A stretch of 64,000 nucleotides of DNA from Streptomyces genisteinicus (GTDB lineage Bacteria; Actinomycetota; Actinomycetes; Streptomycetales; Streptomycetaceae), in the NCBI RefSeq assembly GCF_014489615.1, contig NZ_CP060825.1, positions 2,701,001 through 2,765,000 on the forward strand, in the 5' to 3' direction. The position numbers and the translations under genes are program-made. The notes below the pieces were generated by a model, which saw only the letters and a list, made by a program, of their open reading frames with translations, made no database searches and was not told the DNA's origin. Shown here piece by piece: positions 60,054 through 64,000 of the stretch (position 1 is the stretch's first letter; each line of letters begins with the position of its first letter).

Positions 60054-61364
60054 ATGGCCCTCACTGGACGGACTGCGCTGCTCGCCGCCCTCGGCTCACT
60101 CCCCGTAGGCATCCTCGCCCCCAGCTGGACGGGGATGCTCGCTGTCAACGCGCCCCTCTCACTGGCAATCCTGTGCGACTACGCACTCGCCGCGCCAGTG
60201 CGCACGCTGCGTTTCACCCGTTCCGGTGACACATCAGTTCGACTCGGTGACGCGGCTCAGGTGCATCTCGCGGTCACCAACCCCTCGTCCCGTCCATTGC
60301 GTGCCGATCTCCGGGACGCCTGGCCGCCGAGCAGCTGGCCTGCGGAGGCGCCCCCGGAGGCGTCACGCCACCGGGTGCGCGTCCCTGCCGGGGAGCGGCG
60401 CCGCGTGACGACCCTGCTGCGCCCCAGCCGCCGGGGGGACCGTCACTCCGCCCAGGTCACGGTCCGGTCCTACGGCCCGCTGGGCCTGGCCGCGCGACAG
60501 GGCGGCCACAGGATTCCCTGGACGGTGCGGGTGCTGCCGGCGTTCGAGAGCCGCAAGCACCTTCCGTCACGGCTGGCCCGTCTCCGTGAACTCGACGGGC
60601 GGACGAGCGTCCTCGTCCGGGGACAGGGGACGGAGTTCGACAGCCTCAGGGACTACGTGCCCGGTGACGACACGCGCTCCATCGACTGGCGAGCGACCGC
60701 CCGCAGGAGTGCCGTCGCGGTCCGTACCTGGCGGCCCGAGCGGGACCGCCACATCCTTCTGGTCCTGGACACCGGCCGCACCGCGGCGGGCCGTGTCGGG
60801 GACGTACCGCGCCTCGACGCCTCCATGGACGCCGCGCTGCTTCTCGCGGCCCTGGCATCGCGTGCGGGTGACCGCGTCGGTCTGCTGGCCTACGACCGGC
60901 GCGTGCGGGCCCGCGTACAGGCGCGGGCCGCCGGAGACGTGCTCCCTGCGATGGTCGGCGCCATGGCTCCGCTCGAGGCCGAACTGGTCGAGACGGATGC
61001 GCGGGGACTGAGCGCGGCCGCTCTGGGCAGCGCGCCGCGGGGTTCCTTGATCGTGCTGCTCACCGGCCTGGACGCGTCTTCCGTCGAGGACGGTCTGCTG
61101 CCGGTGCTTCCCCAGCTCACCCGGCGCCACACCGTGGTCGTCGCCTCGGTCGCCGATCCCCACGTCGAGCGGATGACAAGGTCCCGGGGCAGCGCGCAGA
61201 GCGTCTACGAGGCCGCCGCGGGGACGCAGGCGCACCACCAGCGGCAGCGGACCGCGGAGCTGCTTCGGCGGCACGGTGTCACCGTCGTCGACGCCACCCC
61301 GGAGACGTTCGCGCCGGCGGTGGCGGATGCCTATCTCGCTCTCAAGGCGGCCGGCCGGCTCTGA
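60054..61364 (+). CDS. DUF58 / VWA-like protein of a MoxR system
   Basis: A 436-residue protein. Two transmembrane helices lie in the first 45 residues. The DUF58 core is RGQGTEFDSLRDYVPGDDTRSIDWRATARR region near 190-225, followed by a von Willebrand A-like fold with LLVLDTGRTAAGR near 242 as a MIDAS-like strand (D-T-G instead of the usual D-x-S-x-S, so metal binding may be altered). It is the usual partner of a MoxR ATPase. Last gene of the five-gene plus-strand run, and it ends about 15 bases before a hairpin terminator facing the rRNA operon. Confidence 0.9.
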   Translation: MALTGRTALLAALGSLPVGILAPSWTGMLAVNAPLSLAILCDYALAAPVRTLRFTRSGDTSVRLGDAAQVHLAVTNPSSRPLRADLRDAWPPSSWPAEAPPEASRHRVRVPAGERRRVTTLLRPSRRGDRHSAQVTVRSYGPLGLAARQGGHRIPWTVRVLPAFESRKHLPSRLARLRELDGRTSVLVRGQGTEFDSLRDYVPGDDTRSIDWRATARRSAVAVRTWRPERDRHILLVLDTGRTAAGRVGDVPRLDASMDAALLLAALASRAGDRVGLLAYDRRVRARVQARAAGDVLPAMVGAMAPLEAELVETDARGLSAAALGSAPRGSLIVLLTGLDASSVEDGLLPVLPQLTRRHTVVVASVADPHVERMTRSRGSAQSVYEAAAGTQAHHQRQRTAELLRRHGVTVVDATPETFAPAVADAYLALKAAGRL

Positions 61365-61378
61365 GCTCCGAACACGCT

Positions 61379-61410
61379 GTCCGGTCACCGTGCGAGACAG
61401 GTGACCGGAC
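61379..61410 (+). terminator. terminator of the MoxR/DUF58 operon
   Basis: A perfect 11-bp stem (GTCCGGTCACC at 61379-61389 with 61400-61410) closes a 10-base loop 14 bases past the DUF58 gene stop. Confidence 0.75.
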
Positions 61411-61508
61411 CGCAGGTCGTCCCGTGCCTCTCCTTGCCCGGCCTTCATGCCCCGCGCGTCAGGCATGTGTCCGTCCGGGATGCGCGGGATTCGGCGGTGA
61501 ACGCAGAA

Positions 61509-61535
61509 AAGCCCCGGAACAAGGTTCCGGGGCTT
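61509..61535 (-). terminator. rRNA operon terminator
   Basis: A perfect 12-bp stem (61509-61520 with 61524-61535) closes a 3-base loop 13 bases past the 5S gene. On the minus strand it ends in TTTTC, an intrinsic terminator tail. Confidence 0.92.
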
Positions 61536-61548
61536 CCCCACAATGATT

Positions 61549-61667
61549 GTTCGGCGGCGTCCTACTCTCCCACAGGGTCCCCCCTGCAGTACCATCGGCG
61601 CTGAAAGGCTTAGCTTCCGGGTTCGGAATGTAACCGGGCGTTTCCCTAACGCTATGACCACCGAAAC
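61549..61667 (-). rRNA. rrf: 5S ribosomal RNA
   Basis: On the minus strand it runs GTTTCGGTGGTCATAGCG ... to GAGAGTAGGACGCCGCCGAAC, about 119 nt. The ends pair (GTTTCGGTGG region with CCGCCGAAC) and CCGAACCCGGAAGCTAAG is the universal 5S core. The exact ends are estimated from pairing. It follows the 23S gene by about 77 bases. Confidence 0.95.
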
Positions 61668-61744
61668 ACTATGAAGATGTCGAACTACCAGCCGGCAAAG
61701 GCGAGTTCGTTACTTCAGAACTAACACAGTGGACGCGAGCAACT

Positions 61745-64000
<2,256 letters not shown>

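Overview
The window is a piece of a Streptomyces-type chromosome. The coding DNA is very GC-rich with third-position G/C, many genes start with GTG or TTG, several starts look leaderless, and the families present are typical of actinobacteria (SigU/RsuA, HelD-like helicase, PkaA/PkaB kinases, MtrAB-LpqB, GDH-180-type glutamate dehydrogenase, LAXTG sortase substrate). From memory, the order from murA to the ribosomal RNA operon follows the S. coelicolor SCO2949-SCO3020 neighbourhood. That is recalled knowledge; no search was run.

Layout. 1-103 is the tail of murA. 104-900 is a GC-rich repeat field. 913-12.6 kb is mostly minus strand: HU protein, NAD-malic enzyme, a probable small RNA, a HelD-like helicase, the SigU/RsuA sigma and anti-sigma pair, a CGNR zinc-finger protein, a HemD-like/winged-helix regulator beside NarK, and a LysR regulator divergent from an MFS exporter. 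14.0-18.0 kb holds tmRNA, SmpB, an S41 protease and FtsX/FtsE. 18.2-19.3 kb holds a zinc-ribbon membrane microprotein and a Gly/Asn repeat protein with a sortase signal. 19.6-32.5 kb holds release factor 2, kinases PkaB and PkaA, a divergent FHA/P-loop protein, two glycan-type transferases and a third kinase. 32.6-37.6 kb is the 1644-residue glutamate dehydrogenase. 38-40.7 kb carries small accessory genes and a frameshifted Rv3235-family gene.

42-54.4 kb is the conserved actinobacterial block secA ... hpf, comF-like, lpqB, mtrB, mtrA, with an acetyltransferase, an AlkZ/YcaQ-like protein and an orphan NarL-type response regulator inserted between secA and hpf. mtnA follows. 55.9-61.4 kb is a plus-strand operon: membrane protein, DUF4129, DUF4350, MoxR ATPase, DUF58. 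It runs head-on into the 5S and 23S genes of a minus-strand rRNA operon that leaves the window at 64000.

How it fits together. The region is core chromosome rather than a mobile island: I found no integrase, transposase, tRNA-linked att site, CRISPR array or prophage. Functional themes are translation and ribosome rescue or hibernation (ssrA, smpB, prfB, hpf, rRNA), envelope growth and surface modification (murA, ftsEX, S41 protease, secA, mtrAB-lpqB, sortase substrate, glycosyltransferases), and Ser/Thr phosphorylation signalling (three kinases and an FHA protein). The least explained parts are the FHA/P-loop protein beside the kinases, the glycosyltransferase-methyltransferase fusion, the Gly/Asn repeat surface protein, the frameshifted Rv3235-family gene, the long hpf leader with a mini-ORF, and three non-coding repeat or decay regions (104-900, 30898-31550, 40658-41983).
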